Of a DNA stretch of 59,874 nucleotides, positions 19,168 through 28,665 are shown in pieces. The notes under the pieces are model-generated. The model was not told the DNA's origin. It did no database searches and saw nothing but the letters and a program-made list of their open reading frames with translations. This stretch comes from an uncultured Lachnospiraceae bacterium (GTDB lineage Bacteria; Bacillota; Clostridia; Lachnospirales; Lachnospiraceae): assembly GCA_910585605.1 (NCBI GenBank), contig CAJUFL010000021.1, positions 1 through 59,874 of the forward strand, given 5' to 3'. Position 1 is the first letter of the stretch; the number at the start of each line of letters is the position of its first letter. The position numbers were made by a program, and so were the translations under genes.

Positions 19168-19184
19168 AATCCACTAACATGGTT

Positions 19185-19213
19185 ATGATAACAAAGGTTT
19201 TCCCTTATGTCAA
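19185..19213 (-). promoter_or_regulatory. Promoter of the NlpC/P60 gene
   Basis: Minus strand: consensus TTGACA (19208-19213), 17-base spacer, TATCAT (19185-19190). The leader is about 60 bases and contains the WalR-like box. Confidence 0.75.
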
Positions 19214-19507
19214 CCATAAAATGCACTTTTTCTTTAAATTTATTAAATTTTTTTAATATTATTGTCAATTTATGCATATAAATTATGTTAACTCTGCATT
19301 TTTCTTCTTCAAATCTCTTTCGGAAATTTTGCGTTTTCCTGATTATCTTTAATATATTTCATTCGTTTTCTTAAGTCATATATATAATACCTGTCTCATT
19401 GCCCATAAAATCTGACACTGCTGTCAGAGGCATGGTACTAATGTATTAACGCATTGACATTCAATATTAGCAATCGCAGACTTTTATAATAATTATTGGA
19501 TATTTTA

Positions 19508-19536
19508 TTGCATTTTTCCCATTCATTTTGTATAAT
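19508..19536 (+). promoter_or_regulatory. Promoter of the PocR-domain gene
   Basis: Weak -35 TTGCAT (19508-19513), 17-base spacer and perfect TATAAT (19531-19536), about 65 bases before the start codon. Confidence 0.5.
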
Positions 19537-19601
19537 GTCTATATTATACGTGAACTTTCACAATTCAGATTATCATAGCGGGAAAGGATGAATACATAAT
19601 T

Positions 19602-20378
19602 ATGGATATCAGGGATTTTTTAGACATTAAGCAGCTGGAGGAGCTCATGCAGGACTGGTCCGATTCCACAGGACTTGCTGCCATTGCAGTAGATGCAAAC
19701 GGAGAATATATTACAAAAGAAATTAATTTTTCAGACTTTTGTATTAAGTATACCAGAGGGAGTGACGAGGGATTACGCCGGTGCCAGAAGTGTGATGCTG
19801 AATGCTCTGGTACCTATTACTGTCATGCCGGATTAATGGATTTCAGCCGGGATATTATCGTTAACGGACAAAAGGTTGGTGCTATTATTGGTGGACAGGT
19901 TCTCCCCTGTGAACCGGACGATGACAAGTTCCGTAAAATTGCAGCAGAACTCGGTATAGAGCCTGAAGAATACTTAGAAGCTCTTCACAATGTACCTGTT
20001 CGTTCAGAAAAATCAATTAAAACTTCTGCCAAACTTCTTGGCGATGTTGTAAATATGCTTGCAAATGCAAGTTTTCAAAATCGAAAGGATATCGGTAAAT
20101 TCGATAAAATGGACGAGGACATTGAACGTGCTGCCAATCTGATTCAGGAAATCAACGAAAAATCATATCAGCTTGATAAGATTGAAAGCAAACAGAATAT
20201 TCTTTCCCTGAATGCTTCTATCGAAGCTGCAAGAGCCGGTGAATTTGGTCGTGGCTTTGCAGTTGTAGCTGCTGAAGTCGGTAAACTGGCTGTCAATTCA
20301 GGTGAAATTAATAAATCTATCAAACAGTCGCTAAAAGAGCTTACTGTAACTATTAAGGAGTTAGAAGCTTTAAAATAA
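19602..20378 (+). CDS. Soluble PocR-domain sensor with minimal MCP signalling tip
   Basis: A 258-residue cytoplasmic protein with no membrane segment. Residues about 8-155 look like a PocR sensory domain (DFLDIKQLEELM start and a CxxC-rich core: CIKYTRG, CQKCDAEC, YYCHAGL). Residues about 165-258 form a short methyl-accepting-chemotaxis-type hairpin with the conserved tip EAARAGEFGRGFAVVAAEV. There is no HAMP domain and the helical arms are much shorter than in a true chemoreceptor. PocR domains are thought to bind small hydrocarbon derivatives or to be redox/metal responsive; the ligand here is unknown. A 20-base perfect terminator follows, so it is a single gene. No che genes are in the window. 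Confidence 0.82.
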   Translation: MDIRDFLDIKQLEELMQDWSDSTGLAAIAVDANGEYITKEINFSDFCIKYTRGSDEGLRRCQKCDAECSGTYYCHAGLMDFSRDIIVNGQKVGAIIGGQVLPCEPDDDKFRKIAAELGIEPEEYLEALHNVPVRSEKSIKTSAKLLGDVVNMLANASFQNRKDIGKFDKMDEDIERAANLIQEINEKSYQLDKIESKQNILSLNASIEAARAGEFGRGFAVVAAEVGKLAVNSGEINKSIKQSLKELTVTIKELEALK

Positions 20379-20420
20379 TCTGTTTTAAGATAAAAATCAT
20401 TATCGATTTTCACTATCACA

Positions 20421-20463
20421 TGAAAGAATGGGGCTGCCGTATTACGGCAGCCCCATTCTTTCA
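20421..20463. terminator. Bidirectional terminator with 20-base perfect stem
   Basis: A 20-base perfect inverted repeat (arm core GGGGCTGCCGT) with a 3-base ATT loop. It lies between the converging PocR-type gene and glycyl-tRNA synthetase gene. The distal part of each arm supplies CATTCTTTCA, so the T-rich tail is partly inside the stem. Confidence 0.85.
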
Positions 20464-20487
20464 TAACTATCCAGATAAACATTCTGT

Positions 20488-21882
20488 TTAGTACTCAAAT
20501 TTCTTTTCAAAGTACTCTTTTAAATCTTCTATCTTAATTCTCTCCTGCTCCATGGTATCACGATCGCGTACCGTTACCGCACCATCTTCTTCGGATTCAA
20601 AATCATATGTCACACAAAACGGAGTTCCGATTTCGTCCTGTCTTCTATAACGTTTTCCAATATTTCCGCGTTCATCAAATTCACAATTATAATACTTGGA
20701 AAGCTCTGTAAAAATCTTCTGAGCCCCTTCGTTTAATTTCTTGGATAACGGAAGTACACCTATCTTAACTGGTGCAAGTGCCGGATGAAAATGCAGTACT
20801 GTCCTCACATCTCCACCCTCTAATTCCTCTTCATCATATGCAGAACACAGAAAAGCCAATGTCACACGGTCTGCACCGAGGGACGGTTCAATTACGTATG
20901 GAATATATTTCGTCTTCTTCTCATCATCAAAATAGTCCATCGGCTCACCGGAAGTATTCTGATGCTGTGTCAGATCATAGTCTGTACGGTCTGCGATTCC
21001 CCATAACTCGCCCCAGCCAAACGGGAACAGGTATTCAATATCTGTCGTCGCTTTGCTATAAAATGATAATTCTTCTTTATCATGATCTCTATATCTTGTC
21101 TCCTCCGTATTCATTCCTAAATCCTTCAACCAGTCAATACAGAACTGTTTCCAGTATGCAAACCATTCCAAATCTGTATCCGGTTCACAGAAAAATTCTA
21201 ACTCCATCTGCTCAAACTCTCTGGTTCGGAAAGTAAAGTTACCCGGTGTAATCTCATTTCGGAAAGACTTTCCAATCTGCCCAATACCAAACGGTATCTT
21301 TTTCCTGGAAGTTCTCTGCACATTCTTAAAATTCACAAAAATACCCTGTGCCGTTTCCGGTCTTAAATAAATTGTATTCTTTGCATCTTCCGTAACTCCC
21401 TGGAATGTCTTGAACATCAGATTGAACTCCCGGATATCCGTAAAATTTTTCTTACCACAGGTAGGACAACAAATATCATTTTTTCCAATATAATCTGCCA
21501 TTTCCTCATGTGACCATGCGTCAACAGAACCCTCAATGGTAATTCCTTTATCTGCCATATAATCTTCAATAATCTTGTCTGCACGGAATCTCTCGTGACA
21601 TTCCTTACAGTCCATCAAAGGATCTGAAAAGCTTCCTAAATGCCCGGAAGCCACCCACGTCTGCGGATTCATTAAAATCGCACAATCTACTCCTACATTA
21701 TATGGATTTTCCTGAATGAATTTCTTCCACCATGCCTTTTTCACATTGTTCTTAAGTTCAACGCCAAGATTTCCATAATCCCATGTATTTGCAAGCCCTC
21801 CATAAATCTCGGAACCCGGATATACAAAGCCCCTCGCTTTTGCTAATGCTACAATCTTTTCCATTGTCTTTTCCATTGTCAT
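20488..21882 (-). CDS. glyQS: Glycyl-tRNA synthetase, dimeric type
   Basis: Charges tRNA-Gly. The 464-residue class II enzyme is the single-chain alpha2 type, not the separate alpha/beta subunits. It has GFVYPGSEIYGGLANTWDYG at the N-terminus, class II motif 2 in the FRNEITPGNFTFRTREF region and motif 3 in VIEPSLGADR, and a C-terminal anticodon-binding domain (APVKIGVLPL, FDERGNIGKRYRRQDEIGTP). It ends the apparent minus-strand series era-recO-lipoprotein-glyQS, 20 bases after the lipoprotein gene. No T-box leader is visible directly upstream, since the gap is too short. Confidence 0.96.
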   Translation of the reverse strand: MTMEKTMEKIVALAKARGFVYPGSEIYGGLANTWDYGNLGVELKNNVKKAWWKKFIQENPYNVGVDCAILMNPQTWVASGHLGSFSDPLMDCKECHERFRADKIIEDYMADKGITIEGSVDAWSHEEMADYIGKNDICCPTCGKKNFTDIREFNLMFKTFQGVTEDAKNTIYLRPETAQGIFVNFKNVQRTSRKKIPFGIGQIGKSFRNEITPGNFTFRTREFEQMELEFFCEPDTDLEWFAYWKQFCIDWLKDLGMNTEETRYRDHDKEELSFYSKATTDIEYLFPFGWGELWGIADRTDYDLTQHQNTSGEPMDYFDDEKKTKYIPYVIEPSLGADRVTLAFLCSAYDEEELEGGDVRTVLHFHPALAPVKIGVLPLSKKLNEGAQKIFTELSKYYNCEFDERGNIGKRYRRQDEIGTPFCVTYDFESEEDGAVTVRDRDTMEQERIKIEDLKEYFEKKFEY

Positions 21883-21902
21883 GCCCTACCTTTTCATAAT
21901 CT

Positions 21903-22481
21903 TTATTTATAAATAATAATTGCATCTTCTTCCCCTGAAGTAACCGCTACACCGTCTTTAACAGATACTTCATTATTATGATAAAGAATTTCCCCTTTCA
22001 CAACCACATCGGCAGCCGCTGGAAAAATCAATACTTTTGCCTTTTCGGTATTCTCCATATCATCTGCTTTTATTTCTTTCCCCTCTGCTGAAATAAATGT
22101 CCCTTTTAACTCTGATTCTTTCACGTCGGAAAAATCAGACAGCGTGCATTCCAGTAAATTAAAACCATTATAGCTTTCCATATCTTTGTAATAAAGAACC
22201 AGTTTCACCTTGCTCATATCCTCAGTTTCGATCGCTTTATTCTTAATCATCTTTTTCCCATATTCACTATTGTATGTGTCAATCTGTTCCTCAATATAAG
22301 CTGTCAAATCCTCTGCCTTTACGGAAGAATCCTTAAAATCCTCTACCGAAATCTCTACCAGAGAACCATTTTTCTTCACCACTAATGTATTTTTATCATA
22401 TTCTTTTACATAGTTTGTGCAACCTGAAAGTATACCGGCTGCCAAAATCACTACCATTACCAACTGAATCTTTTTCATCAT
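21903..22481 (-). CDS. Predicted lipoprotein of unknown function
   Basis: A 192-residue exported protein. The N-terminus has two lysines, a hydrophobic stretch (LVMVVILAAGIL) and the lipobox LSGC, so Cys21 is the expected lipidation site after signal peptidase II cleavage. The mature part is acidic and soluble, with no domain I recognise. It lies between recO and glyQS on the same strand with short gaps and is probably co-transcribed, but its role beside tRNA charging and DNA repair genes is unclear. Confidence 0.82.
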   Translation of the reverse strand: MMKKIQLVMVVILAAGILSGCTNYVKEYDKNTLVVKKNGSLVEISVEDFKDSSVKAEDLTAYIEEQIDTYNSEYGKKMIKNKAIETEDMSKVKLVLYYKDMESYNGFNLLECTLSDFSDVKESELKGTFISAEGKEIKADDMENTEKAKVLIFPAAADVVVKGEILYHNNEVSVKDGVAVTSGEEDAIIIYK

Positions 22482-22557
22482 ATGCTTTACGCCACCTTCA
22501 TTTGATATTTTATCTGTTATTTCAACTTTTTCATTTTACAAGAGAATACATAATATT

Positions 22558-23298
22558 TCAAGACAAAGACGCAAGAATTTCCAAAGAGTTAAATTTTTTC
22601 GCTATATGCTGGTCAAAATACTGTTCAATCACATAACCTATTTCCTCTAAAACAGCTTCTTTTACCCTGAATGTATATAACTTATCAAGGGAAGCACTTA
22701 AAATATATTGAATCGTATAAATTGCAGATTCCGTCAGATAAGTTGCTCCCTGTGTTTTCTTTGCACAATCCCCGCAAAGAAGCCCGTTCCCCGGCAGATA
22801 AAAAGCTGACAGCTTTTCACTTTTACAATGCACACAGGTAAACGCTGCCATCGCCTCACCATCAAACGCCAGTACTTTTAATTCAAAAATCCTCCGTATC
22901 AGTCTGTTAGGAATATCTGGTTTTACCAATGCTTTCAAGGTGATATAAAGCAGGTTTAACACATTAACATCCCCTACTCCTTCCACGCAAAGATATTCCA
23001 GTATATCACAGAAATACGTCCCATAACAAATTCTATCTATATCATTTTTTACTTCCGGAAAATAATCCTTTATCTCACCACCGATCAACCGGTATGCATC
23101 ATACCCCTCTAACAGGGAAAACGTTCCGAAATTAAAGGGTTCGCTGATTCCAAGATAGGAACTGCTGGGTTTTCTGGCACCCTTTGCAAAGGCGGTAATT
23201 TTTCCCCTCTCCTTTGTAAGGATCACCAGCCGTTTGTCATAATCTCCCACCACAGTACTGCTAAGCACCATACCTGTGAGTTCTATTTTATCTCTCAT
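22558..23298 (-). CDS. recO: DNA repair protein RecO
   Basis: RecO helps RecR and RecF load RecA on gapped DNA and anneals SSB-coated strands. The 246-residue protein has the N-terminal OB fold (TGMVLSSTVVGDYDKRLVILT, with FAKGARKPSS) and a C-terminal helical region with a zinc-ribbon-like CVHCKSEK...LLCGDC cluster near residues 158-180. It sits 70 bases after era, the common era-recO arrangement in Firmicutes, followed by a lipoprotein gene and glyQS. Confidence 0.95.
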   Translation of the reverse strand: MRDKIELTGMVLSSTVVGDYDKRLVILTKERGKITAFAKGARKPSSSYLGISEPFNFGTFSLLEGYDAYRLIGGEIKDYFPEVKNDIDRICYGTYFCDILEYLCVEGVGDVNVLNLLYITLKALVKPDIPNRLIRRIFELKVLAFDGEAMAAFTCVHCKSEKLSAFYLPGNGLLCGDCAKKTQGATYLTESAIYTIQYILSASLDKLYTFRVKEAVLEEIGYVIEQYFDQHIAKKFNSLEILASLS

Positions 23299-23368
23299 GC
23301 ATACTGCCCTCCCAATCCGCAGCTATTTTACAAAGCAAAATTTACTGCCTCTATCCTCAAAGCAGATT

Positions 23369-24271
23369 CTAATAGTCCGTATCCTGATATCCATAATTCT
23401 TGAGTAAAAATTCACTGTCCCTCCAGTCTTTTTTCACCTTTACCCAAAGCTTTAGATTAACTTTTGTATCCAGCAGATTTTCCATATCTATTCTTGCATT
23501 CGTCCCAATCTTTTTTAACATAGCTCCCTGTTTTCCGATTATAATTCCTTTATGGGAATCCCTTTCACAGATAATGGTTGCATCAATATCCACGATATTT
23601 CCCTGCTCCCGGTCTTTCATCCGGTCGATTACTACAGCAATCCCATGGGGTACTTCTTTATCCAGACACCGCAACGCTTTCTCCCTTATCATTTCTGCCA
23701 CAATTGCCCGTTCAGGCTGGTCTGTTATGGTATCTGCATCATAATACTGCGGTCCTTCTTCCAGATACTCAAAAATAGTGTCCAAAAGCTCTCCTGTATT
23801 CCTGTTTCTCAAAGCCGATACCGGAACAATTTCCTTAAAATCATAAACTTCTTTATATGTATCAATAGCTTTAAAAACCTCTTCTTCCCCAACAGTATCC
23901 GTCTTATTGATCACCAGGATTACCGGTGTATGTACATTTTTCAGCCTGTCGATGATATAGCGTTCACCAGCCCCGATAAAAGTCGTCGGCTCCACCAGCC
24001 ACAAAATTACATCTACCTCTTTTAAAGTTTTTTCCGCCGCATTCAGCATATATTCTCCCAGCCTGTTTTTTGCCCGATTAATACCCGGAGTATCCAAAAA
24101 GACTATCTGTCCTTTTTCTCCTGTATATACCGTCTGAATCCGATTTCTGGTAGTTTGCGCCTTATTACTGGTTATTGCAATTTTTTGTCCGATCAAATGG
24201 TTCATCAGTGTGGATTTCCCCACATTGGGTCTTCCGATAATTGTCACAAACCCTGACTTAAATTGTTCCAT
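23369..24271 (-). CDS. era: Ribosome assembly GTPase Era
   Basis: Era is an essential GTPase that binds the 3' end of 16S rRNA and acts in 30S assembly. The 300 residues show G1 GRPNVGKST (13-21), switch region KAQTTRNRI, G3 DTPGI, G4 NKTD and G5 SAL, then a C-terminal KH domain with HKGIIIGKQGAMLKKIG near residue 235. It starts 17 bases after the remains of a DUF4349 gene and is followed by recO. Confidence 0.97.
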   Translation of the reverse strand: MEQFKSGFVTIIGRPNVGKSTLMNHLIGQKIAITSNKAQTTRNRIQTVYTGEKGQIVFLDTPGINRAKNRLGEYMLNAAEKTLKEVDVILWLVEPTTFIGAGERYIIDRLKNVHTPVILVINKTDTVGEEEVFKAIDTYKEVYDFKEIVPVSALRNRNTGELLDTIFEYLEEGPQYYDADTITDQPERAIVAEMIREKALRCLDKEVPHGIAVVIDRMKDREQGNIVDIDATIICERDSHKGIIIGKQGAMLKKIGTNARIDMENLLDTKVNLKLWVKVKKDWRDSEFLLKNYGYQDTDY

Positions 24272-24288
24272 ATTTACTCCTTTTTGTT

Positions 24289-25360
24289 TTATTCCTTATG
24301 TTTTTCAGAATTTCCATCATCATTGTCCGAAGACTTTCTCTGTACAAACAGGTTTATCCTTTTTCCTCTACCCTGTTGTTCTACTTCGGACTGTGTCGCT
24401 TTTGCCGCCTCTCTTTTTCGCCTGCATCTTACGATAAAACAAATAATACTTCCCAGTATCAGTAGTATAACTGCCCATTCCACTAAATAGGGGATCATAA
24501 CAAGCAGACAGACTAAAAATTCTTCAGCATCATTTTTGACTTCCCTGAAAGAACTGCGAAATCCAGTAGAAATCTTTGAAAAAACGGATTTGTCATCTAT
24601 TTCTACCGTATACTCCACTTCCTCCAGATTGATATTGGCTGTACTATAAAAAATCAGGTCATCCTAACGATTTTTTGGGGACTGGTAATTTTCTAATTCA
24701 TATCTGACTTCCGTTAAACGCTCCTCCAGTTTAAAAATATTTTCCAGAGTGTCTGCTTTTTCCAATAAAGCATTCAGCCTTTCCTGCTCATTTTTCAGGG
24801 ATGCGATCCTGCTTTCCGTATCCGTATATTGTAGTGTCACATCCTCTGCCGATTCTGACTGGCTGGTCACAGTTCCAAGAGCTCCCAGCCGGCTTGTAAA
24901 TTCATCACTGGCTTCGGCCGGTACCTTGCAGTCAGGCTAAGCGTATGCAGTTCTGTTCCTGTCATTTCAGAAGAAGAAACATATCCTCCGTACTGTACAA
25001 TCTGTTCCTTCAAATAGCTATGGGAATCATCAAATGTTTCAGTCTCATAATTAAAATGATACCTCTTGATAATCTTTGCCCTATCCCTTTTCCCAGCTGC
25101 GGTCAGACCGTCAGAAGTACTCATACTGGCAGCACCTTCCTCTGGTAGTGCCCCCAATTCCTCATAATCGTCTGCACTCCCATCCACAGACTATGAGACA
25201 CTTTTCTCCATTCCGTTATCTTCGTATGCCGCTTTTTCCTCATTTATATATTTTGAATCATTATCAAACGATTCACCCGCACTTCCGCATCCTGTCACAC
25301 ATCCCGATAAAAGAAACACCACTATTATCAAACATAAAATTTTTTTCCAGCTTTTCCCAT
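24289..25360 (-). pseudogene. Decayed DUF4349-domain lipoprotein gene
   Basis: Conceptual joining of frames gives one DUF4349-type membrane-anchored lipoprotein: a signal peptide KILCLIIVVFLLSGC, an extracellular domain, a coiled coil (DTESRIASLKNEQERLNALL), the EVEYTVEI segment, a membrane helix and a basic tail. Four lesions break it. One is a frameshift in a 7-A tract (25340-25346) separating the start codon from the signal peptide. The second is an in-frame TAG at 25191-25193. The third is a one-base loss near 24920-24927, after LTAR. The fourth is an in-frame TAG at 24664-24666 in KNR-stop-DDL, where relatives likely have Tyr. Two TAGs alone might suggest readthrough, but the frameshifts argue for loss of function. 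A GGGGGAGG binding site still precedes the old start. Confidence 0.85.
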
Positions 25361-25459
25361 CTGTTTCATCCTCCCCCGTTTATATCCTGTTTTACCTGAT
25401 TACTCTTTAAATACTTATATTATTTAAGTAACATTTCTCCCCAAAAGTGTTGCATCCCC

Positions 25460-28369
25460 CTACACTAAATTCTTTATTCCGGCAAATAAATACTCCTGCT
25501 TCTGAATCACATCCTCATCCCCAAGGGCACAAAGGATATTATTTTGTGTAACCGCACTTACCAATGGTGCCAATTCACGGATTTTTTCCACATTTGCAGA
25601 TAATATCTCATCCCTGTCTTTTTGCAGCTGTTCATCAGTAATGCCTGACAGATAGCAGATAAAATCATATGCTCCCTCAGCTGACGGTGTCATTGGGGCA
25701 TCCAGTTTGGCAATTGCCCCTATAATATATTTTAACATATCCCTCTCACAAGCCGTAAAATTTTTCACATAATCTGCTGCCTGTTTGTATATCTCATATG
25801 TTCTTTCCAGATTTGGATCACGGTAAGAAGTAAAAAATGCATCCCCAATCCGGTTAAAGCTGCACATACATCCATAAGCACCACCTTTAACGCGGACATT
25901 GATCCAGAGATAATCATAGGAAAAAATAACCTGCAGCACATTTAAAACCCCTGTGTATGCATATCCCTTTTCTAAAAAATTACCGGCAGTTGCCACATAC
26001 TGTACCTTGCTGGCTGTCTGGAATCCTTCATTTTTTATCTCAGGTTCCAGGTTCTGCTCTGCTACATCCTCTGTATCCTCATTCATATGCTTCTTAAGTG
26101 AAATTACTGCTCTCCCCAGCTGCTCTGCTATATCATTTTGTCCAGTATAAGAAATGAGCAGATTATCCGGCTTTGCAAAAGCATGGATTGCGGCTTTTAA
26201 TTTCGTACAGATATCCTCATAAGAATCATCAAAATTCTTATACAGATTATTTGCAAACTCATAAAAGGTAATTCCCTCTAAGACCTCCTTCAAATATGCT
26301 CCTTTAGAGAAATACGATAATGCCCGGTTCGCCATTGCCGTATGCCCGTTATCTGCAATGCTCATTTTCATCTGGGAGACCAGTTCTGCCAAAACTTCCT
26401 TCATTCTCTTTTTATCTGTAATAATAGAAGTAAATAGTATCTCCTCCATCAAAGCAAGTGCATCATCCAGGTTTTCATCCAATACCTTTGTCTTGATTCC
26501 AAGACTAATTTTATATTCCCCAAGTTCCTTTTTCACACCAATCGCATTTAACTGTAGTCCAATTCCACCGGTTTTTAGGTCGATTTCATTGGCAAGCTCT
26601 CCATAGCTTCTATACTCCGTATCCACTTCTTTATAAAGTGCGGTAAGCAGTGATACATACGGCAGCAGTTCAACCGGAATCTTATTCAGCATAAAATAAT
26701 AACCCACATAAGCAATCCCATTGGTAAAGATATCATGCTGTACCATCGGTATTCCTTCCACCATAAGTTCTTTATTCTTAATATGGAATGCTTTTTTATC
26801 AATATCCGACAATTCCAAAAGGGGAATTTTCTCCAAATCCTGCGGTGCGGACGGTTCAGACTGATAATCCTTTAATTCTCTTGTCTGCTCCACCAGCGAA
26901 GCGACTTCTTCTTTGCTAAGTCCTTCTTTATAAACCTTTAACTTTTCTGCCACACTCTTTTCTAATTCCTTATTAAGCCCTCTCTTCGGAACACCGATAA
27001 CCACGGTTTTGTGTTTATTTTCCAATAAATATTCTTTTAAAATTTCTGTAAAGTAATCCGTCCCAATCTGCTTTTTCAAAAATTCAAATTCATGATTGAA
27101 TTTCAGATACATAAAGGGTTCTTTCTCATCATACAGCCAGCTGTTAAACGCTGAAAGACCATACATCAATCCTTTCGGGAATCTCCCATAATTAGCTTCC
27201 TTTAATTTGAATTCAAAATGATTTAATGCTGCCTCCAACACTTTCTTTTCAAAACCTTTTTGAATGATCTCTAAAAGGGTATCCTCTATAATTCTGACAA
27301 AACGTTCTTTATCCCCAGTCCGGCAGCCTTTCGCCACAATAGAATATACCGGCTGTAATATACCGTCATCATACGAGCTAAACACATCATTACTGATTCC
27401 TGCATCTACCAGTGCTTTTTTAACAGGTGCAGCTGGGACATCCAGCAGCGCATAATCTAACATCATAAACGCAAGATTCAAAGTTCGGTTCAGACTATTT
27501 CCTACAACAACATTGTAACTTAAATATGTGTTTTCCTCTTCTTCCTCGGCATCAGAAAGTGCATAGTTAATGGTAACCTCTTTAGGCTTATTAAATCCCT
27601 TCTGTATCAAAATCTCAGAATCTATCTCCTGATAATCGAAATCCTGCAAATACTCCCTGTCTATAAAGCCCAGTTCTTTTTCCACATCCAAGTTACCATA
27701 CAGATATATATAACTGTTAGACGGATGATAAAACTTTTTGTGAAAGTCTAAAAATGCTTCATAGGTCAGCTCCGGAATCGCCTTTGGATCTCCTCCCGAA
27801 TCACAGCCATAAGCAGTATCCGGCAGCAGTGATTTTTGAATTGCCTGCATCAGCTGCTGTTCCGCTGAAGAATAAGCTCCCTTCATCTCATTATATACAA
27901 CACCATTATAAGAAAGGGCATCCTCTTCCTTTTCCAGATGATAATGCCAGCCTTCCTGTTTCAGAATCTTATCATTCGAATACGTGTTAGGATAAAAAAC
28001 AGCATCCAGATACACTTCCATCAGATTGTGAAAATCTTTATCATTTACCGATGCCACCGGGTAAACTGTTTTATCCGGATAGGTCATGGCATTCAAAAAA
28101 GTATTCAGGGAACCCTTGGCAAGTTCTACAAAAGGATCCTTTGCAGGAAATTTCCTTGAACCACAAAGAACAGAATGCTCTGTAATATGGGGAACTCCCG
28201 TATCATCAGACGGAGGAGTACGAAACCCTATGTTAAAGACTTTGTTTTTGTCATCATTCAAAACCAGCAAAACATGCGCCTTTGTCTTATCATGCTCTAA
28301 TAAATACGCAGTTCCATTCACCTCTTCAATCTGTTCCTCTTTTAATAACGTGTAATTCTCAATCTGCAA
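25460..28369 (-). CDS. M16C-family (presequence-protease-like) zinc peptidase
   Basis: A 969-residue clan ME metallopeptidase of the pitrilysin/insulinase superfamily, nearest to the PreP (M16C) branch. The inverted zinc motif HITEH appears near residue 62, within GVPHITEHSVLCGSRKF, with the second zinc-binding Glu expected about 75 residues later in NGVVYNEMKGAY. Four M16-like domains follow, which close around short peptides. No signal peptide is present, so it probably degrades peptides in the cytosol. The start codon is TTG, preceded by AGGAGG eight bases away. The gene stands alone between the tRNAs and the DUF4349 remnant. Confidence 0.92.
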   Translation of the reverse strand: MQIENYTLLKEEQIEEVNGTAYLLEHDKTKAHVLLVLNDDKNKVFNIGFRTPPSDDTGVPHITEHSVLCGSRKFPAKDPFVELAKGSLNTFLNAMTYPDKTVYPVASVNDKDFHNLMEVYLDAVFYPNTYSNDKILKQEGWHYHLEKEEDALSYNGVVYNEMKGAYSSAEQQLMQAIQKSLLPDTAYGCDSGGDPKAIPELTYEAFLDFHKKFYHPSNSYIYLYGNLDVEKELGFIDREYLQDFDYQEIDSEILIQKGFNKPKEVTINYALSDAEEEEENTYLSYNVVVGNSLNRTLNLAFMMLDYALLDVPAAPVKKALVDAGISNDVFSSYDDGILQPVYSIVAKGCRTGDKERFVRIIEDTLLEIIQKGFEKKVLEAALNHFEFKLKEANYGRFPKGLMYGLSAFNSWLYDEKEPFMYLKFNHEFEFLKKQIGTDYFTEILKEYLLENKHKTVVIGVPKRGLNKELEKSVAEKLKVYKEGLSKEEVASLVEQTRELKDYQSEPSAPQDLEKIPLLELSDIDKKAFHIKNKELMVEGIPMVQHDIFTNGIAYVGYYFMLNKIPVELLPYVSLLTALYKEVDTEYRSYGELANEIDLKTGGIGLQLNAIGVKKELGEYKISLGIKTKVLDENLDDALALMEEILFTSIITDKKRMKEVLAELVSQMKMSIADNGHTAMANRALSYFSKGAYLKEVLEGITFYEFANNLYKNFDDSYEDICTKLKAAIHAFAKPDNLLISYTGQNDIAEQLGRAVISLKKHMNEDTEDVAEQNLEPEIKNEGFQTASKVQYVATAGNFLEKGYAYTGVLNVLQVIFSYDYLWINVRVKGGAYGCMCSFNRIGDAFFTSYRDPNLERTYEIYKQAADYVKNFTACERDMLKYIIGAIAKLDAPMTPSAEGAYDFICYLSGITDEQLQKDRDEILSANVEKIRELAPLVSAVTQNNILCALGDEDVIQKQEYLFAGIKNLV

Positions 28370-28527
28370 TCCTTCTACCTCCTGATCATTCTTATATAAT
28401 TAAGTAAAACATATATTTTTATTATTTCTGCTATATGTAATTATTTCCATTAAAACACTATACCATTCATTGCAGAAAATGTCATTTCTTTTTCATAATA
28501 ATTATTATTTGTTTTTTACAAAAAAAT

Positions 28528-28571
28528 AAAAAGTATCAAAAAGCAATCTTCCATACTTTCTAATACTTTTT
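28528..28571 (-). terminator. Terminator after the tRNA pair
   Basis: Arms AAAAAGTAT / ATACTTTTT enclose 26 bases and are followed on the minus strand by TATTTTTTT. It lies 16 bases after the tRNA-Met gene. Confidence 0.6.
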
Positions 28572-28586
28572 ATAAAATATAATAAA

Positions 28587-28660
28587 TAGCGGAAGGGAGA
28601 TTTGAACTCTCGACACTACGGGTATGAACCGTATGCTCTAGCCAACTGAGCTATTCCGCC
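28587..28660 (-). tRNA. tRNA-Met (CAU), elongator type
   Basis: A 74-base cloverleaf: acceptor arm GGCGGAA pairs with TTCCGCT (first pair G-U), D arm AGCTCAGTTGGCTAGAGC, anticodon stem TACGG/CCGTA with loop TTCATAC, so the anticodon is CAU, and T arm with GTTCAAATC. The GGCGGAATAGC start matches elongator Met tRNAs rather than initiator (CGCGG) or Ile2 forms. CCA is not encoded. Confidence 0.9.
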
Positions 28661-28665
28661 ATAAA

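Larger units (their letters stand above)
19120..19601. other. Divergent intergenic region, 482 bases
   Basis: A very AT-rich gap between the NlpC/P60 gene (leftward) and the PocR-type gene (rightward). It contains the two promoters and WalR-like box listed separately, plus a perfect dyad TCTGACA-CTGC-TGTCAGA at 19411-19428 just after a TATAAT at 19383-19388. I see no open reading frame with a binding site and no riboswitch I recognise. Confidence 0.5.

Noticed and set aside
20421..20463. 20-base perfect palindrome as a mobile-element terminus
   Set aside because: Its position between two converging genes and its T-rich ends fit a bidirectional terminator.
24664..25193. Amber (TAG) recoding as the explanation for the broken DUF4349 gene
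   Set aside because: Two frameshifts also break the gene. I did not identify any conserved neighbouring gene in the window that needs TAG readthrough.
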